Positions 50,367 to 59,805 of a stretch of 64,000 bases of DNA are shown here, piece by piece. This DNA is from Sulfurimonadaceae bacterium (GTDB lineage Bacteria > Campylobacterota > Campylobacteria > Campylobacterales > Sulfurimonadaceae). The stretch is from contig JADGDM010000006.1 in the NCBI GenBank assembly GCA_016744905.1, positions 1 to 64,000 of the forward strand. The letters run 5' to 3'. A program made the position numbers and the translations under genes. The notes under the pieces were generated by a model. That model made no database searches. It saw only the letters and a program-made list of their open reading frames with translations, and was not told the DNA's origin. Position 1 is the first letter of the stretch, and each line of letters opens with the position of its first letter.

Positions 50367-51509
50367 ATGCAAAAAATAATTTCCCTAAAAATCAAAATCG
50401 CCTTAATGCTTATTGCTACGATGAGTGTGATGTCTGGTATCACCATTGTTGCCACGCTTCCCCTTATCTCTCATACCTTTAGTCAAATCGAAAATATCGA
50501 CTTTTATTCTAAACTGATGCTGACTATTCCCTCTATTGTCGTCGCTATTTTTGCACCACTTAGTGGAATGGTTGTTGATAAATTTGGTCGCCTCAAACCG
50601 CTTTATGTAGGTATGACACTTTTTATTATTGGAGGAAGTTCAGGTTTTTATATTCATGACTTCTGGACAATTTTAATAGGGCGCGCTATATTAGGTGTCG
50701 GAGTTGCCTTACTGATGACCAGTTCTATGGCACTTATTGGAGATTATTTTAATGATGAAGATAGACATAAATACATGTCTCTTCAAGGTATGGCTATCGG
50801 GATTGGTGGAATTATTTTTATCACCTCAGGTGGTTTTTTAGCGCAAATACACTGGTCGTATCCTTTTGCCATTTACCTTATCCCATTGCTTTTTTTCCCT
50901 TTAATTATTAATGCCCTGTATGAACCACATAATGAACATAAGGTACACGTAGAAAAAGGGAACGAGCGCGCTGTACTCTGGCCTGTCTATGTAAGTGCCT
51001 TCTTCTCTATGTTACTCTTTTATATGTTGCCTACCCAACTGCCGTACTTAATTGTTGATGTCCTCAAAGGAAGTCCTTCAAACATCGGAATCATGATCGC
51101 CTTGTCAATGTTTGTTAATGCACTCACTTCTATGCAGTACGCAAAAATAAAGGCACGTTTTTCTTATGCGACGATATTTTCATTTGCCTTTGGATTTTTC
51201 TCTCTAGGACTGTTTATCATCTCACAAGTTTCTACGGTAAATGATCTTTATTACAGTTCTATTTTTATGGGTATCGGTTTTGGTCTTATCATTGTTAATA
51301 TCAACGCTTGGTTTCTTTCCGTTGTAGAACCAAGCAGACGAGGACGTGCCTCAGGTGTTTTAGCCTCTAGTTTTTTTACAGGACAGTTTTTCTCTCCCCT
51401 GCTTTTTCAACCCATTGTTTTAGCCTATGGGATACAAGGACTGTTTTTAAGTATTTCAATTATCACCGTTTTGATTGCGATATTAATATTTGTTAACAAT
51501 AAAAAATAA
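50367..51509 (+). CDS. MFS transporter
   Basis: This 380-residue protein has about 12 hydrophobic helices and the MFS loop motif GMVVDKFGRLKPLYVG, plus LIGRAILGVGVALLMTSSMA. It is a drug or small-molecule exporter-like MFS protein; the substrate is unknown. The leader after a TATACT box near 50345 is short and lacks a clear ribosome site. Confidence 0.9.
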   Translation: MQKIISLKIKIALMLIATMSVMSGITIVATLPLISHTFSQIENIDFYSKLMLTIPSIVVAIFAPLSGMVVDKFGRLKPLYVGMTLFIIGGSSGFYIHDFWTILIGRAILGVGVALLMTSSMALIGDYFNDEDRHKYMSLQGMAIGIGGIIFITSGGFLAQIHWSYPFAIYLIPLLFFPLIINALYEPHNEHKVHVEKGNERAVLWPVYVSAFFSMLLFYMLPTQLPYLIVDVLKGSPSNIGIMIALSMFVNALTSMQYAKIKARFSYATIFSFAFGFFSLGLFIISQVSTVNDLYYSSIFMGIGFGLIIVNINAWFLSVVEPSRRGRASGVLASSFFTGQFFSPLLFQPIVLAYGIQGLFLSISIITVLIAILIFVNNKK

Positions 51510-51579
51510 CAGATTCTTCAAGGATTTGTAAGGGTTTTCTTACTATAATTATTTCTAATAATTTGATATGGAGATCATC

Positions 51580-52686
51580 ATGGGAATATTTGGCCACACA
51601 AAAGCAGAAGTCGCACTACTTGAAAACGAAATAATTGCGCTAAAAAAAGAGAATACACGTCTTCAAAGTGACAATGATTCGATGAGAGCACAGTTTGATA
51701 CTTTAAACTCTAATGATGCACAATCAGTCAATTACACTGACATGGTCTGTGACATTTCACAATCTGAAAACGAAAAGCTTATTCTTGGTCTTAAAACCAT
51801 TCAAAATAATCTTAGCAATGTTGTAGATGAAACAGAAGAGATAGCGACAGAAACAGTACAGATTCAAAATAATGCAGAGGATTCAAGATCAGGAATTGAC
51901 TCTATTTATAGCTCTGTGCAATCCCTTGGCGAGCTCTCTGTTGATTCTGTGAGTGCTATTGATTCACTCTCTAATCGTGTTAGTGAAGTTAATCAAATCA
52001 TTGAATTGATTAGAGATATTGCTGATCAAACCAACCTCCTCGCACTTAATGCCGCTATTGAAGCTGCGCGTGCGGGTGAACATGGTCGTGGGTTTGCGGT
52101 GGTTGCGGATGAAGTACGTAAGCTTGCAGACAGAACACAAAAGGCCTTGGGTGAAATTTCCATGGTTATTGCTACCGTCAATCAAGAAGCCAGTGAGATG
52201 TCGGTTAAGTCTGATACTATGAACAATCACGTACAGGAGATTACAGAGGGTATTGATGGTTTAAACAATGGTCTTGCACAGAGTTCTGATCTGGCGTCTA
52301 TGATTACACACTCTGTTGATAATCTACGTGACAATGTTTTTATTCCCCTAGCAAAACTCGATCATATCATCTGGAAAGCAAATACCTATCTCTCTGCTAT
52401 TACTAAAAAACCTGTCTTTGACTTTGTTTCTCATCATGACTGTCGTTTGGGCAAATGGTACGAGGGTGGTGCGGGTAAAGAACGCTTTGGAAAAACACTG
52501 TCGTACTCAAAAATTCCAACACCTCATGCACAAGTACATAACTCGACTAAAGATGTGTTTGAAATTATTCAACGTCCTGGTGACTTAGATTGTAAAGCAT
52601 TAAATGGTGCACTAAAACAGATGGAAGACAGTAGTGAAGAGATTTTTGATCTCTTAGAAGATATCTTAAAAGAGAAAAACCACTAA
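51580..52686 (+). CDS. Soluble chemoreceptor with CZB domain
   Basis: This 368-residue protein has no membrane helix. An N-terminal coiled coil ([20 protein letters not shown]) is followed by the signalling domain, with the tip [20 protein letters not shown], and a C-terminal CZB domain ([41 protein letters not shown]). It probably senses cytoplasmic zinc or oxidant state. ATG 51580 has GGAG 6 nt upstream; the frame from 51568 is less likely. Its stop overlaps that of the next, convergent chemoreceptor gene (CTAA). Confidence 0.9.
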   Translation: MGIFGHTKAEVALLENEIIALKKENTRLQSDNDSMRAQFDTLNSNDAQSVNYTDMVCDISQSENEKLILGLKTIQNNLSNVVDETEEIATETVQIQNNAEDSRSGIDSIYSSVQSLGELSVDSVSAIDSLSNRVSEVNQIIELIRDIADQTNLLALNAAIEAARAGEHGRGFAVVADEVRKLADRTQKALGEISMVIATVNQEASEMSVKSDTMNNHVQEITEGIDGLNNGLAQSSDLASMITHSVDNLRDNVFIPLAKLDHIIWKANTYLSAITKKPVFDFVSHHDCRLGKWYEGGAGKERFGKTLSYSKIPTPHAQVHNSTKDVFEIIQRPGDLDCKALNGALKQMEDSSEEIFDLLEDILKEKNH

Positions 52687-54248
52687 GAAGTTTTAAAGTG
52701 GTTTAGTTGTGTATTTAATGCGCTCGAATTATTTAATAAGTTTTGAGCGATTTGTGTAATCTGTGTAATCTCTATATTGTTTTGTTCAGAGAGGTTAGAC
52801 ATTTTAGAGACTTTCTTCGTAATTGATTTCAATTTTATTTCCATTGATGATGAGTCTTCAAGTGACGCTTCACTCACATCAACATTGTGTTGGATTGAGT
52901 GACTCACCCCATCAATTTTTTCTAAAATCTCATCACTTCTGACTGCCAACTCTAAAATATTTTCACTATTTTCACTCATCATATCTGATGAATCCGAGAT
53001 AGACTGGATGACTACAGAAATAATAGAATTGATCTCTGTTAGTGATTTTTGTGTACGTTCTGCGAGTTTACGTACTTCATCTGCAACCACCGCAAACCCA
53101 CGACCATGTTCACCCGCACGCGCGGCTTCAATAGCGGCATTGAGTGCGAGAAGGTTGGTTTGATCTGCAATATCAGAGATAATAGAAAGCACATCGCTAA
53201 CTGAGGCTGCTTCAGCGGAGAGTTGCTCAAATTTTTCATTTAATGAAGCACTCATCTCGGTAGTATTGTTAATCTCATCAGAAATGGTATGCACAATACC
53301 TGTCACATCATCAAGATCACTGTTAATCTGTTTTGAACTCTCCAACGACTCTTTAGCATTTTCGACACTACTCTCAATAGATGAGGCAATCTCTTCTGCC
53401 GTTATGTTGGTATCTTTTGCTATCTCAGTGGTTGTTTTTGACTGTTGAAAAAGTGAACTCGCCACATCATCAAGTGTTTTAGTTGAACCTACGGCCTGAG
53501 AAGTAATCTCTTTTGTATCCCCAATAGTCTCTTGAATTTTACTGATGAAATGATTCAGATTGGCACTCGCTATGCCTATCTCATCACGTGCATTACTAAT
53601 AGGTAGACGTTTGGTTAGGTCACCATCACCATGAGAAAGATCCGCCGAAACCCGATCAAGTTCTTTAATCGGGTTAAGGATATTAATACCTGTTAAGTAG
53701 TTGATTCCTATAAGAAGAAGAATTAAAAGTGTGCCTAAAACAGTAAAGTACTTTAAAAACTCACTGGCAATTTCATCAAAATAGTCAGCCTTATTCACAC
53801 CCGGAACCACCCACATATCCCAAGCTTTAATATATTTAAAAGCTGCAATTTTATTTTGTCCACTTGTTGAAGAGGTGTATTCATAAATTCCACCCTCTTT
53901 ATGTGATGTAATATAGGCACCATAAGAGGTGTTTTTAAGATTTCCACCCTCTTTTTTGGGGTGAATCATTAACTCACCATCAGGAGCGATAAAGTAGACG
54001 TACCCACTTTTACCTATTCTCAAATTGTGCATCTCATTTTTAAAAGCAGGATCTTCATAGGCTTTAGGTGAGATGGATGCAATATAGTTGACAGATTTTT
54101 CAAGGGTATTAACCACCGTGAGCATATCTGATTTCATAATCTTTTTAATCGAGCCCTGCGCTAAAAAATATGCTACAATCACACTCATAAAAATAGCCAA
54201 TATGGCAGCGATGAGATTAAATATAAATTTTGATTTAATTGTATTCAT
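52683..54248 (-). CDS. Transmembrane chemoreceptor with Cache domain
   Basis: This 521-residue methyl-accepting protein has a membrane helix at about 8-30, a periplasmic single-Cache sensor ([32 protein letters not shown]) and a second helix near 165-185. HAMP and the signalling domain with the tip [20 protein letters not shown] follow. No CZB or C-terminal pentapeptide is seen. Cache domains of this type often bind small organic acids. It converges with the CZB receptor gene. Confidence 0.9.
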   Translation of the reverse strand: MNTIKSKFIFNLIAAILAIFMSVIVAYFLAQGSIKKIMKSDMLTVVNTLEKSVNYIASISPKAYEDPAFKNEMHNLRIGKSGYVYFIAPDGELMIHPKKEGGNLKNTSYGAYITSHKEGGIYEYTSSTSGQNKIAAFKYIKAWDMWVVPGVNKADYFDEIASEFLKYFTVLGTLLILLLIGINYLTGINILNPIKELDRVSADLSHGDGDLTKRLPISNARDEIGIASANLNHFISKIQETIGDTKEITSQAVGSTKTLDDVASSLFQQSKTTTEIAKDTNITAEEIASSIESSVENAKESLESSKQINSDLDDVTGIVHTISDEINNTTEMSASLNEKFEQLSAEAASVSDVLSIISDIADQTNLLALNAAIEAARAGEHGRGFAVVADEVRKLAERTQKSLTEINSIISVVIQSISDSSDMMSENSENILELAVRSDEILEKIDGVSHSIQHNVDVSEASLEDSSSMEIKLKSITKKVSKMSNLSEQNNIEITQITQIAQNLLNNSSALNTQLNHFKTS

Positions 54249-54317
54249 TTATGTAATCCTTAACTCTTGTATAACCATTTTAGTACAAATAAATAAAATG
54301 CCCATTAAAGGTCTCTT

Positions 54318-55643
54318 GTGAAGTTATCCTATATCGGAAAAATCGTCACTTTTCTACAACAATTTAAAAAAATATCTGCCATCTACCGTATTTCAGACTC
54401 CGTGTTAAAGGTGGTTTTCGATCGTGATGAGGCTATCTATTTTGATATGCAACGTTATGGCGCAAAAATGTTTAAAAGTGATGAAATCACACGCTCAAAA
54501 ATCTATCAAGCACCCTTTGATGTTATGCTTGCTAAGACATTTAATCGCAGTGAAATAGTCAATATTTCACAAATAAGCGATGATAAAATCATTCGTATTG
54601 ATGTAGAACAAAACAGCTCATATAAGGCCAATAAATTTTCTATTCAATTTGAATTTACTGGAAAATATACCAATATTATCCTCTTAGATGACAACAACAC
54701 TATTATCGAAGCCCTAAGACATATTGACTCTGCTTCATCTTACCGTGCTATCAAAGTAGGGATTGAACTCTTAGACCCCCCTGCACCTCCGTACACAGCT
54801 AAAGAGTATACCATTGGTGACATTGAAGAATTTTTATATGAGACCTACAACAAAGAAGCATCTCATGAGTTGGAGCGACTTAAAAAACAGTACATCCAAA
54901 CACTTGAACGTCAAAAGGCAAAGGTACAAAAAGTTCTAAACAAGCTTGAAAATGCACAACAGTTAGAAGAGGAGAGTGCTAAAAATTATAACTATGCCAA
55001 TTTGGTTCTCTCCAATAGACACCTTATTAAACCCTATTCAAAGTCCGTTGAGCTTTATAATTTTGAAGGTGAATTAATCACCCTATCGCTTCCCGAAAAA
55101 GCAGGTACCCTTAACGAGATATCTGAAACATTTTTTAAGCGCGCTAAAAAAGCCAAGCAGAAGGGTTTAAATGTTCATATCCAGTTCAAAGATTTAGAGC
55201 AGAAGATTGAGCATTTAGATCATTTTATTAACACCGTTGAAAATGCCACCAATGTGGCCAAACTTCAACTACTTTTTCCAAAAAAGAGTGTAGAGAAAAA
55301 AATTAAACGTTCTGAATCGATTGAGACCTTTTTTGTTGAAGGGTACAAAATATCTTTAGGTAAAAATGAACGTGGGAATGTCGAGCTTTTGCAAAATGCG
55401 AGAGCGCGTGATGTCTGGTTTCACCTCCAAGGTAGACCCTCAACTCATGTCATCATCAGAACGGATAAACAAAATGTACCCCTTCACGTCCTTGAAGCTG
55501 CCGCATCTTTGTGTGTGGAGTTCTCCGTATTTGAGAAAAGTTGGTATCTGGTCGATTATACTCCTAGACGAGAGGTTACGATACAAGAGGGGGCAAATGT
55601 GCTCTACAATAAATATAAAACTCTCAGCATAGAAAAATCATAA
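54318..55643 (+). CDS. NFACT/RqcH-like ribosome quality control protein
   Basis: This 441-residue protein has an NFACT-N domain (residues about 1-180, EFTGKYTNIILLDDNNTIIEAL), a coiled coil with helix-hairpin-helix region (about 185-290), and the C-terminal NFACT-R domain (ARDVWFHLQGRPSTHVII). RqcH proteins bind stalled 50S subunits and add Ala tails; homologues were long called fibronectin-binding proteins. It is shorter than Bacillus RqcH. The GTG start has AAAGG 6 nt upstream. Confidence 0.85.
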   Translation: MKLSYIGKIVTFLQQFKKISAIYRISDSVLKVVFDRDEAIYFDMQRYGAKMFKSDEITRSKIYQAPFDVMLAKTFNRSEIVNISQISDDKIIRIDVEQNSSYKANKFSIQFEFTGKYTNIILLDDNNTIIEALRHIDSASSYRAIKVGIELLDPPAPPYTAKEYTIGDIEEFLYETYNKEASHELERLKKQYIQTLERQKAKVQKVLNKLENAQQLEEESAKNYNYANLVLSNRHLIKPYSKSVELYNFEGELITLSLPEKAGTLNEISETFFKRAKKAKQKGLNVHIQFKDLEQKIEHLDHFINTVENATNVAKLQLLFPKKSVEKKIKRSESIETFFVEGYKISLGKNERGNVELLQNARARDVWFHLQGRPSTHVIIRTDKQNVPLHVLEAAASLCVEFSVFEKSWYLVDYTPRREVTIQEGANVLYNKYKTLSIEKS

Positions 55644-55653
55644 GGAGGCCATT

Positions 55654-55971
55654 ATGGCATCAGTAGGACCAATAGGCAGTACTATTCATGTAAATCAGCA
55701 GATGGCCACCGTCGCTGCGGATAAAAATGCACAACTTAACCGTTTTGACTTACAAAATGTAGCTGCTGCAGAACTCGCCAATGCTAAAAATAAAGAAGTA
55801 CTAGAGGTTCGTCCAACTGAAGAGACACATGAGGTCGACCCTGATCGTGAACATACTAAAAAAGAGGCAGAGCAAGAGACCCCTGAAAATGAAGAACCCC
55901 AAAGTGAAGAAGAGAAACAAGCTCTTAACACGGGCAACTCATCGAGACACATTTTAGATATTAAAGTATAA
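55654..55971 (+). CDS. Acidic disordered hypothetical protein
   Basis: This 105-residue protein has an N-terminal half rich in Ala/Asn (IHVNQQMATVAADKNAQLNR) and a very acidic, Glu-rich second half (EETHEVDPDREHTKKEAEQE), probably disordered. A GGAGG-like ribosome site precedes the ATG. It follows the RqcH gene by 10 nt. No function can be assigned. Confidence 0.7.
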   Translation: MASVGPIGSTIHVNQQMATVAADKNAQLNRFDLQNVAAAELANAKNKEVLEVRPTEETHEVDPDREHTKKEAEQETPENEEPQSEEEKQALNTGNSSRHILDIKV

Positions 55972-55979
55972 ACATAGGA

Positions 55980-55985
55980 TATAAT
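55980..55985 (+). promoter_or_regulatory. -10 box of the cdsA-dxr-mla operon
   Basis: TATAAT lies 31 nt before the cdsA ATG (56017), with AGAGGG as a possible ribosome site. The genes from cdsA to the methyltransferase overlap or nearly touch, so this may be the promoter of the whole envelope operon. Confidence 0.5.
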
Positions 55986-56016
55986 CTCTTCAACTATTAT
56001 TAGAGGGTATTATTTA

Positions 56017-56769
56017 ATGTTTTCAGCGCACAAAGAACGTATTGTTACAGGCACTGCCTTAGTTTTGGCAGTTTTAGCCATCGGTTTTATTGATAACTTT
56101 TTTCTTATGTGGGCTTTTTTAGGTCTCACCTACATCATTGCTTTTCATGAAGCAAACAAACTCTACGGTATTGAAAACAACAACTCTCTTTACACTTACG
56201 CTGCCATTCTTTGGATTATCGCTGCATTTTATCCTTATGGAGATGACCTTTTTATTCTTGCAGGCATCATATTTGCCAGTATTTTGGTCTACAAGCAAGA
56301 GCTTGAGTGGAAATATATGCTTCCATTTATCTATCCAACAGCCGGTATGCTGTTTATCCTAACCTTGTATCAAGAGTACGGTGTACTATCACTTCTATGG
56401 CTACTTGCTGTTGTAGCACTCACTGATGTAGGCGCCTATGTAACAGGTAAAAGCTTTGGTAAAACCTCATTTAGTATCACCAGTCCCAACAAAACTTTAG
56501 AGGGTGTTGCGGGTGGTATTTTCATCGCCACAGTGGGTGGTTTTCTAGTGGGTCTGAGTATTGTCAGTGCGCCAGTTGCCCTTGTTATCTCATTTTTTAC
56601 CGCAACGCTTTCTGTCTTTGGTGATCTGTTTGAATCTTACCTCAAACGTAAAGCAGACGTCAAAGATTCAGGTGCTATTTTACCTGGACACGGTGGTGTT
56701 CTTGACCGCATTGATGGATATCTTTTTGGTGCCATTGTGATGTTGGTTCTACTTCGAGGACTTGTTTAA
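56017..56769 (+). CDS. cdsA: Phosphatidate cytidylyltransferase
   Basis: This 250-residue membrane protein has about seven helices and the CDP-diglyceride synthase signature near the C-terminus (SYLKRKADVKDSGAILPGHG, GVLDRIDGYLFG). It makes CDP-diacylglycerol, precursor of all phospholipids. It is the first gene of the envelope operon; dxr starts 2 nt downstream. Confidence 0.95.
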   Translation: MFSAHKERIVTGTALVLAVLAIGFIDNFFLMWAFLGLTYIIAFHEANKLYGIENNNSLYTYAAILWIIAAFYPYGDDLFILAGIIFASILVYKQELEWKYMLPFIYPTAGMLFILTLYQEYGVLSLLWLLAVVALTDVGAYVTGKSFGKTSFSITSPNKTLEGVAGGIFIATVGGFLVGLSIVSAPVALVISFFTATLSVFGDLFESYLKRKADVKDSGAILPGHGGVLDRIDGYLFGAIVMLVLLRGLV

Positions 56770-56771
56770 GC

Positions 56772-57845
56772 GTGGTACTTTTAGGCTCAACAGGCTCCAT
56801 CGGGGTAAATACCCTTATTATCGCACAAAAATTCAACCTTGATATTGAAGTACTTGTTGCAGGACGTTCAGTTGACCTTCTTAACCAACAAATTGCGATT
56901 CATAAACCACGTATTGTGGTTATCGGCCAGCGCACTGACGTTGAGAAGATACATCATGATAAAGTTTATTATGGAGACAAAGGTATTCTTCGCGCTATTG
57001 AAGAGTCACACAGCGCGCTGGTTGTGAATGCACTCGTTGGCTTTTTAGGTCTTGCACCCACACTTAAAGCCATAGAGATGGGGAAAAAAATCGCCCTTGC
57101 CAACAAAGAGTCTTTGGTCGCAGGTGGAGATTTTGTTGATGTTTCCAATATACAACCTATTGACAGTGAACACTTTGGACTTTGGTACCTTCTTCAAGAT
57201 TCTAAGCCACATGAGAAGATGATTATTACAGCCAGTGGTGGTGCCTTTCGTGACATACCTCTAGAGCAACTCAAACACGTGGGCCTTAAAGACGCATTGA
57301 AACATCCAAACTGGTCTATGGGCCAAAAAATTACCATCGATTCTGCAACCATGACCAACAAGCTTTTTGAACTTCTTGAAGCGCGCTGGTTATTTGGAGA
57401 GGGTCAATATGACGCCATTATCGAAACAAAATCTCTGATTCACGCCCTTATTGACTTTAAAGATGGCTCGACAACTGCACATTTTGCACACGCTTCTATG
57501 CAGTTGCCTATTGCCTATGCCCTCGATGTTGAAGTTGATAAGCAAATATTAAAGCCCGTAAACCTTCTCGAAGTAGGCTCTTTAGAATTTCGTGCCATTG
57601 AACATGCGCGCTACAATATCTGGAATATTAAAGATGATATCTTAAAAAATCCTCATCGAGGTGTGGTTGTTAATGCTGCTAATGAACGTGCTATCGAGCA
57701 GTTTGTAGACGGTCAAATCAGCTTTTTAGATATCTCTAAACGCACCATTGAAGCGTATGAGAAGTTTGATATTAAGGCAGAAAATATTGAGGATGTCTTT
57801 GCTATTGACAGTGAAGTTCGTGCTTTTGTTGGCGCGCTGAAGTGA
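56772..57845 (+). CDS. dxr: 1-deoxy-D-xylulose 5-phosphate reductoisomerase
   Basis: This 357-residue protein is full-length DXR of the MEP isoprenoid pathway. It has the NADPH loop LLGSTGSIGVNTL, LANKESLVAGG, the metal/substrate region DSEHFGLW, TASGGAFRD, HPNWSMGQKITIDSATM and the C-terminal NAANERAIEQF. The start is GTG. The stop overlaps the next gene start (GTGA). The gene contains several GCGCGC palindromes (57012, 57380, 57606, 57832). Confidence 0.96.
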   Translation: MVLLGSTGSIGVNTLIIAQKFNLDIEVLVAGRSVDLLNQQIAIHKPRIVVIGQRTDVEKIHHDKVYYGDKGILRAIEESHSALVVNALVGFLGLAPTLKAIEMGKKIALANKESLVAGGDFVDVSNIQPIDSEHFGLWYLLQDSKPHEKMIITASGGAFRDIPLEQLKHVGLKDALKHPNWSMGQKITIDSATMTNKLFELLEARWLFGEGQYDAIIETKSLIHALIDFKDGSTTAHFAHASMQLPIAYALDVEVDKQILKPVNLLEVGSLEFRAIEHARYNIWNIKDDILKNPHRGVVVNAANERAIEQFVDGQISFLDISKRTIEAYEKFDIKAENIEDVFAIDSEVRAFVGALK

Positions 57846-58393
57846 GCAGTTTAAGAGAGCAAAAAGTTTTACTACTACACGGCTGGGGAGGAAGTGATAA
57901 CCCTCACTGGCAAGCATGGTTAGGTAGCGAAATCGTAAAAGATTACGGCACCGTTGCTTTTCCTCTTTTAGACAATCCTCATTTCCCTTCTAAAAATAGA
58001 TGGATGAAACAGTTTAAACAACTGCTCAAAGAGTTTCAACCTGATGTAGTTATCTGTCATTCTCTTGCCAATACAACCTGGTTCCATCTATGTAATGAAG
58101 GCGAGATAGACGAGGTTAAACGACTCCTTTTAGTTGCTCCTCCACGCTTAAATTTAGAACTTGATACCATTGCTACATTCTTCCCTGTTAAAGTTCCCTC
58201 TAAACTTTTTGCAAAAGAGATAACCTTGGTAACTTCAGATAATGACCCCTACATGACTGCTCAAGAAGCAAGCGCGCTACAAAAATCTTTAAATGTTGAG
58301 ATGAAAGTACTACATAACGCAGGGCATATCAATGAAGAAGGTGGTTTTGGAGAGTGGCCATGGGTACTCTCATGGCTGAAAAAAGCTTCATGA
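57842..58393 (+). CDS. RBBP9/YdeN-like serine hydrolase
   Basis: This 183-residue alpha/beta hydrolase matches the RBBP9/YdeN family: LLLHGWGGSDNPHWQAWL at the N-terminus, nucleophile in ICHSLANTTW (Ser in place of the usual GHSLG context), SDNDPYM acid and NAGHINEEGGFGEWP His. It is cytoplasmic; the substrate is unknown, possibly a lipid ester given its operon. It overlaps dxr and mlaA by 4 nt each. Confidence 0.87.
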   Translation: MSSLREQKVLLLHGWGGSDNPHWQAWLGSEIVKDYGTVAFPLLDNPHFPSKNRWMKQFKQLLKEFQPDVVICHSLANTTWFHLCNEGEIDEVKRLLLVAPPRLNLELDTIATFFPVKVPSKLFAKEITLVTSDNDPYMTAQEASALQKSLNVEMKVLHNAGHINEEGGFGEWPWVLSWLKKAS

Positions 58394-59220
58394 AGAGATA
58401 TCTCACCCCATTTCTATTTTTATTATTAATACTCTCATTACAAACCTCTCTCTACGCACAAGAGCCTCCAACTGACCTGAACAATACAGCAGTAGTCTCT
58501 GAGATACAAGAAGAGCCAGAAGAAGAGTTTGATGATGACTTTGGCGATGATTTTGATGATTTTGAAGAGGAAGAGGAAGAGCTTAAAGATGATACCTTTG
58601 ATCCCTTAAGTGGCTATAACCGTTTTATGACCTCCTTCAACAAGGGTCTATATACCTATTTTCTTAATCCTGTGCTTATTAAACCTTACAAATTTATTTT
58701 GCCTAAACCTGTCCAAGTCTCTATCAACAACTTCTTTTTTAATCTCTACTATCCCGTCAGCGCTGTCAACACTGTTTTACAGCTCAAATTTAAAGCAACT
58801 GCAACAGAAACAGGACGATTTGCCATCAACTCCACACTAGGGATTCTTGGTCTTTTCGACCCTGCTGAAAAGTGGTTCGGAATTGAGGCTCATGTAGAAG
58901 ACTTTGGACAGACACTGGGTCACTATGGAGTGGGTTCAGGGTTTCACATAGTGTTACCTTTCTTCGGTCCTACCAATCTTCGTGATTTAAGTGGTGATTT
59001 TCTTGACTTTTATGTTAATCCTATCTATTATGTTGATGTAAGAAAATATAATTTGGTTCAAAACACCTATCAATCATGGGCGGTCATTGGATATAAAGAG
59101 TTCAACGATCTTGCTGTATTTAACAAAGAGTATCAATCTATGCTTGACGACGCTGTTGATCTCTATCTCTACCAACGTGAAACTTATGAACAAAACAGAA
59201 TTAAAGATATTGAGGAATAA
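58390..59220 (+). CDS. mlaA: MlaA/VacJ-family lipid transport protein
   Basis: This 276-residue protein has a signal peptide (MKRYLTPFLFLLLILSLQTS). Unlike E. coli MlaA, it has no lipobox Cys. Residues 38-68 are an acidic tract (EEEFDDDFGDDFDDFEEE). The MlaA domain follows (DPLSGYNRFMTSFNKGLYTY, NNFFFNLYYPVSAVNTVLQ, FAINSTLGILGLFDPA, YGVGSGFHIVLPFFGP). MlaA removes misplaced phospholipids from the outer leaflet and passes them to MlaC. ATG 58390 overlaps the hydrolase stop; the longer frame from 58354 would bury the signal peptide. mlaC starts 3 nt later. Confidence 0.9.
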   Translation: MKRYLTPFLFLLLILSLQTSLYAQEPPTDLNNTAVVSEIQEEPEEEFDDDFGDDFDDFEEEEEELKDDTFDPLSGYNRFMTSFNKGLYTYFLNPVLIKPYKFILPKPVQVSINNFFFNLYYPVSAVNTVLQLKFKATATETGRFAINSTLGILGLFDPAEKWFGIEAHVEDFGQTLGHYGVGSGFHIVLPFFGPTNLRDLSGDFLDFYVNPIYYVDVRKYNLVQNTYQSWAVIGYKEFNDLAVFNKEYQSMLDDAVDLYLYQRETYEQNRIKDIEE

Positions 59221-59223
59221 CTT

Positions 59224-59805
59224 ATGAAAAAAAACTTTTTGCACATTCTTTTAGTACTATTGATGTTAAGCCCACTCTCCCTTTTTGCACTTACTGAGGG
59301 CAGTATTAAAGCCGATGTTCGTGTCGCTGTTGATGAGATTCAAAATATCAGTAAAAACAGTGCTCTCGATATGGAAGGTAAACGTCATGCCTTAGACAAA
59401 GTCATAGATCCTATTTTTGATTTTACACTGATGGGAAAACTAAGCCTAGGTAAGACAGCATGGAAGGCTCTCTCGAAAGAAGAGCGTAAAGAGTTTGTAA
59501 AACTTTTTACCCAAAGAACAAAAAATGCCTACCTTTCAAAGTTAGACATCTATAAAGATGAAAAAATCACTGTGCTAGAACCAAAAAAGGTCAAAAAACG
59601 TATCCATATCTCGACCTATCTTATACTAGAGGGTGAGCGAAAAGAGTTACTTTATAAACTCTATAAATCAAAGAAAGATGGCTGGAAAATTTATGATGTT
59701 GACGTCATCGGCGTAAGCTTAGTTCAGACCAATCGTTCTCAATTTGATGCAATCATTAAAAAAAGCTCCGTTCAAGGACTCCTTGAAAAACTACGTGAGA
59801 AGTAA
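59224..59805 (+). CDS. mlaC: MlaC/Ttg2D-family periplasmic phospholipid carrier
   Basis: This 193-residue protein has a signal peptide (MKKNFLHILLVLLMLSPLSL) and the Ttg2/MlaC fold (VIDPIFDFTLMGKLSLGKTA, KEEFVKLF-like helix, GWKIYDVDVIGVSLVQTNR, SQFDAIIKK). It ferries phospholipid across the periplasm. It is distinctly basic: a hand count of the mature protein gives about 36 Lys/Arg against 25 Asp/Glu. A basic patch KKVKKR lies mid-protein. It is placed between MlaA and an RND permease instead of the usual MlaFEDB ABC genes. Confidence 0.9.
   Translation: MKKNFLHILLVLLMLSPLSLFALTEGSIKADVRVAVDEIQNISKNSALDMEGKRHALDKVIDPIFDFTLMGKLSLGKTAWKALSKEERKEFVKLFTQRTKNAYLSKLDIYKDEKITVLEPKKVKKRIHISTYLILEGERKELLYKLYKSKKDGWKIYDVDVIGVSLVQTNRSQFDAIIKKSSVQGLLEKLREK

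Larger units (their letters stand above)
3145..58278. repeat. Dispersed AGCGCGCT palindrome (21 exact copies)
   Basis: Exact AGCGCGCT octamers start at 3145, 5748, 11588, 11853, 13579, 15464, 15707, 16270, 30231, 30760, 33054, 36055, 39481, 41046, 46254, 49656, 50965, 55138, 57012, 57380 and 58271 (hand count; some may be missed). The core GCGCGC occurs at about 45 loci. Nearly all copies are inside genes, and all three codon phases are used: Ser-Ala-Leu (39481), Arg-Ala (11588) and Ala-Arg (57380). One copy (15464) is the spacer between a ribosome site and a start codon. A highly iterated palindrome, like HIP1 of cyanobacteria, is the closest known analogue. Confidence 0.75.
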
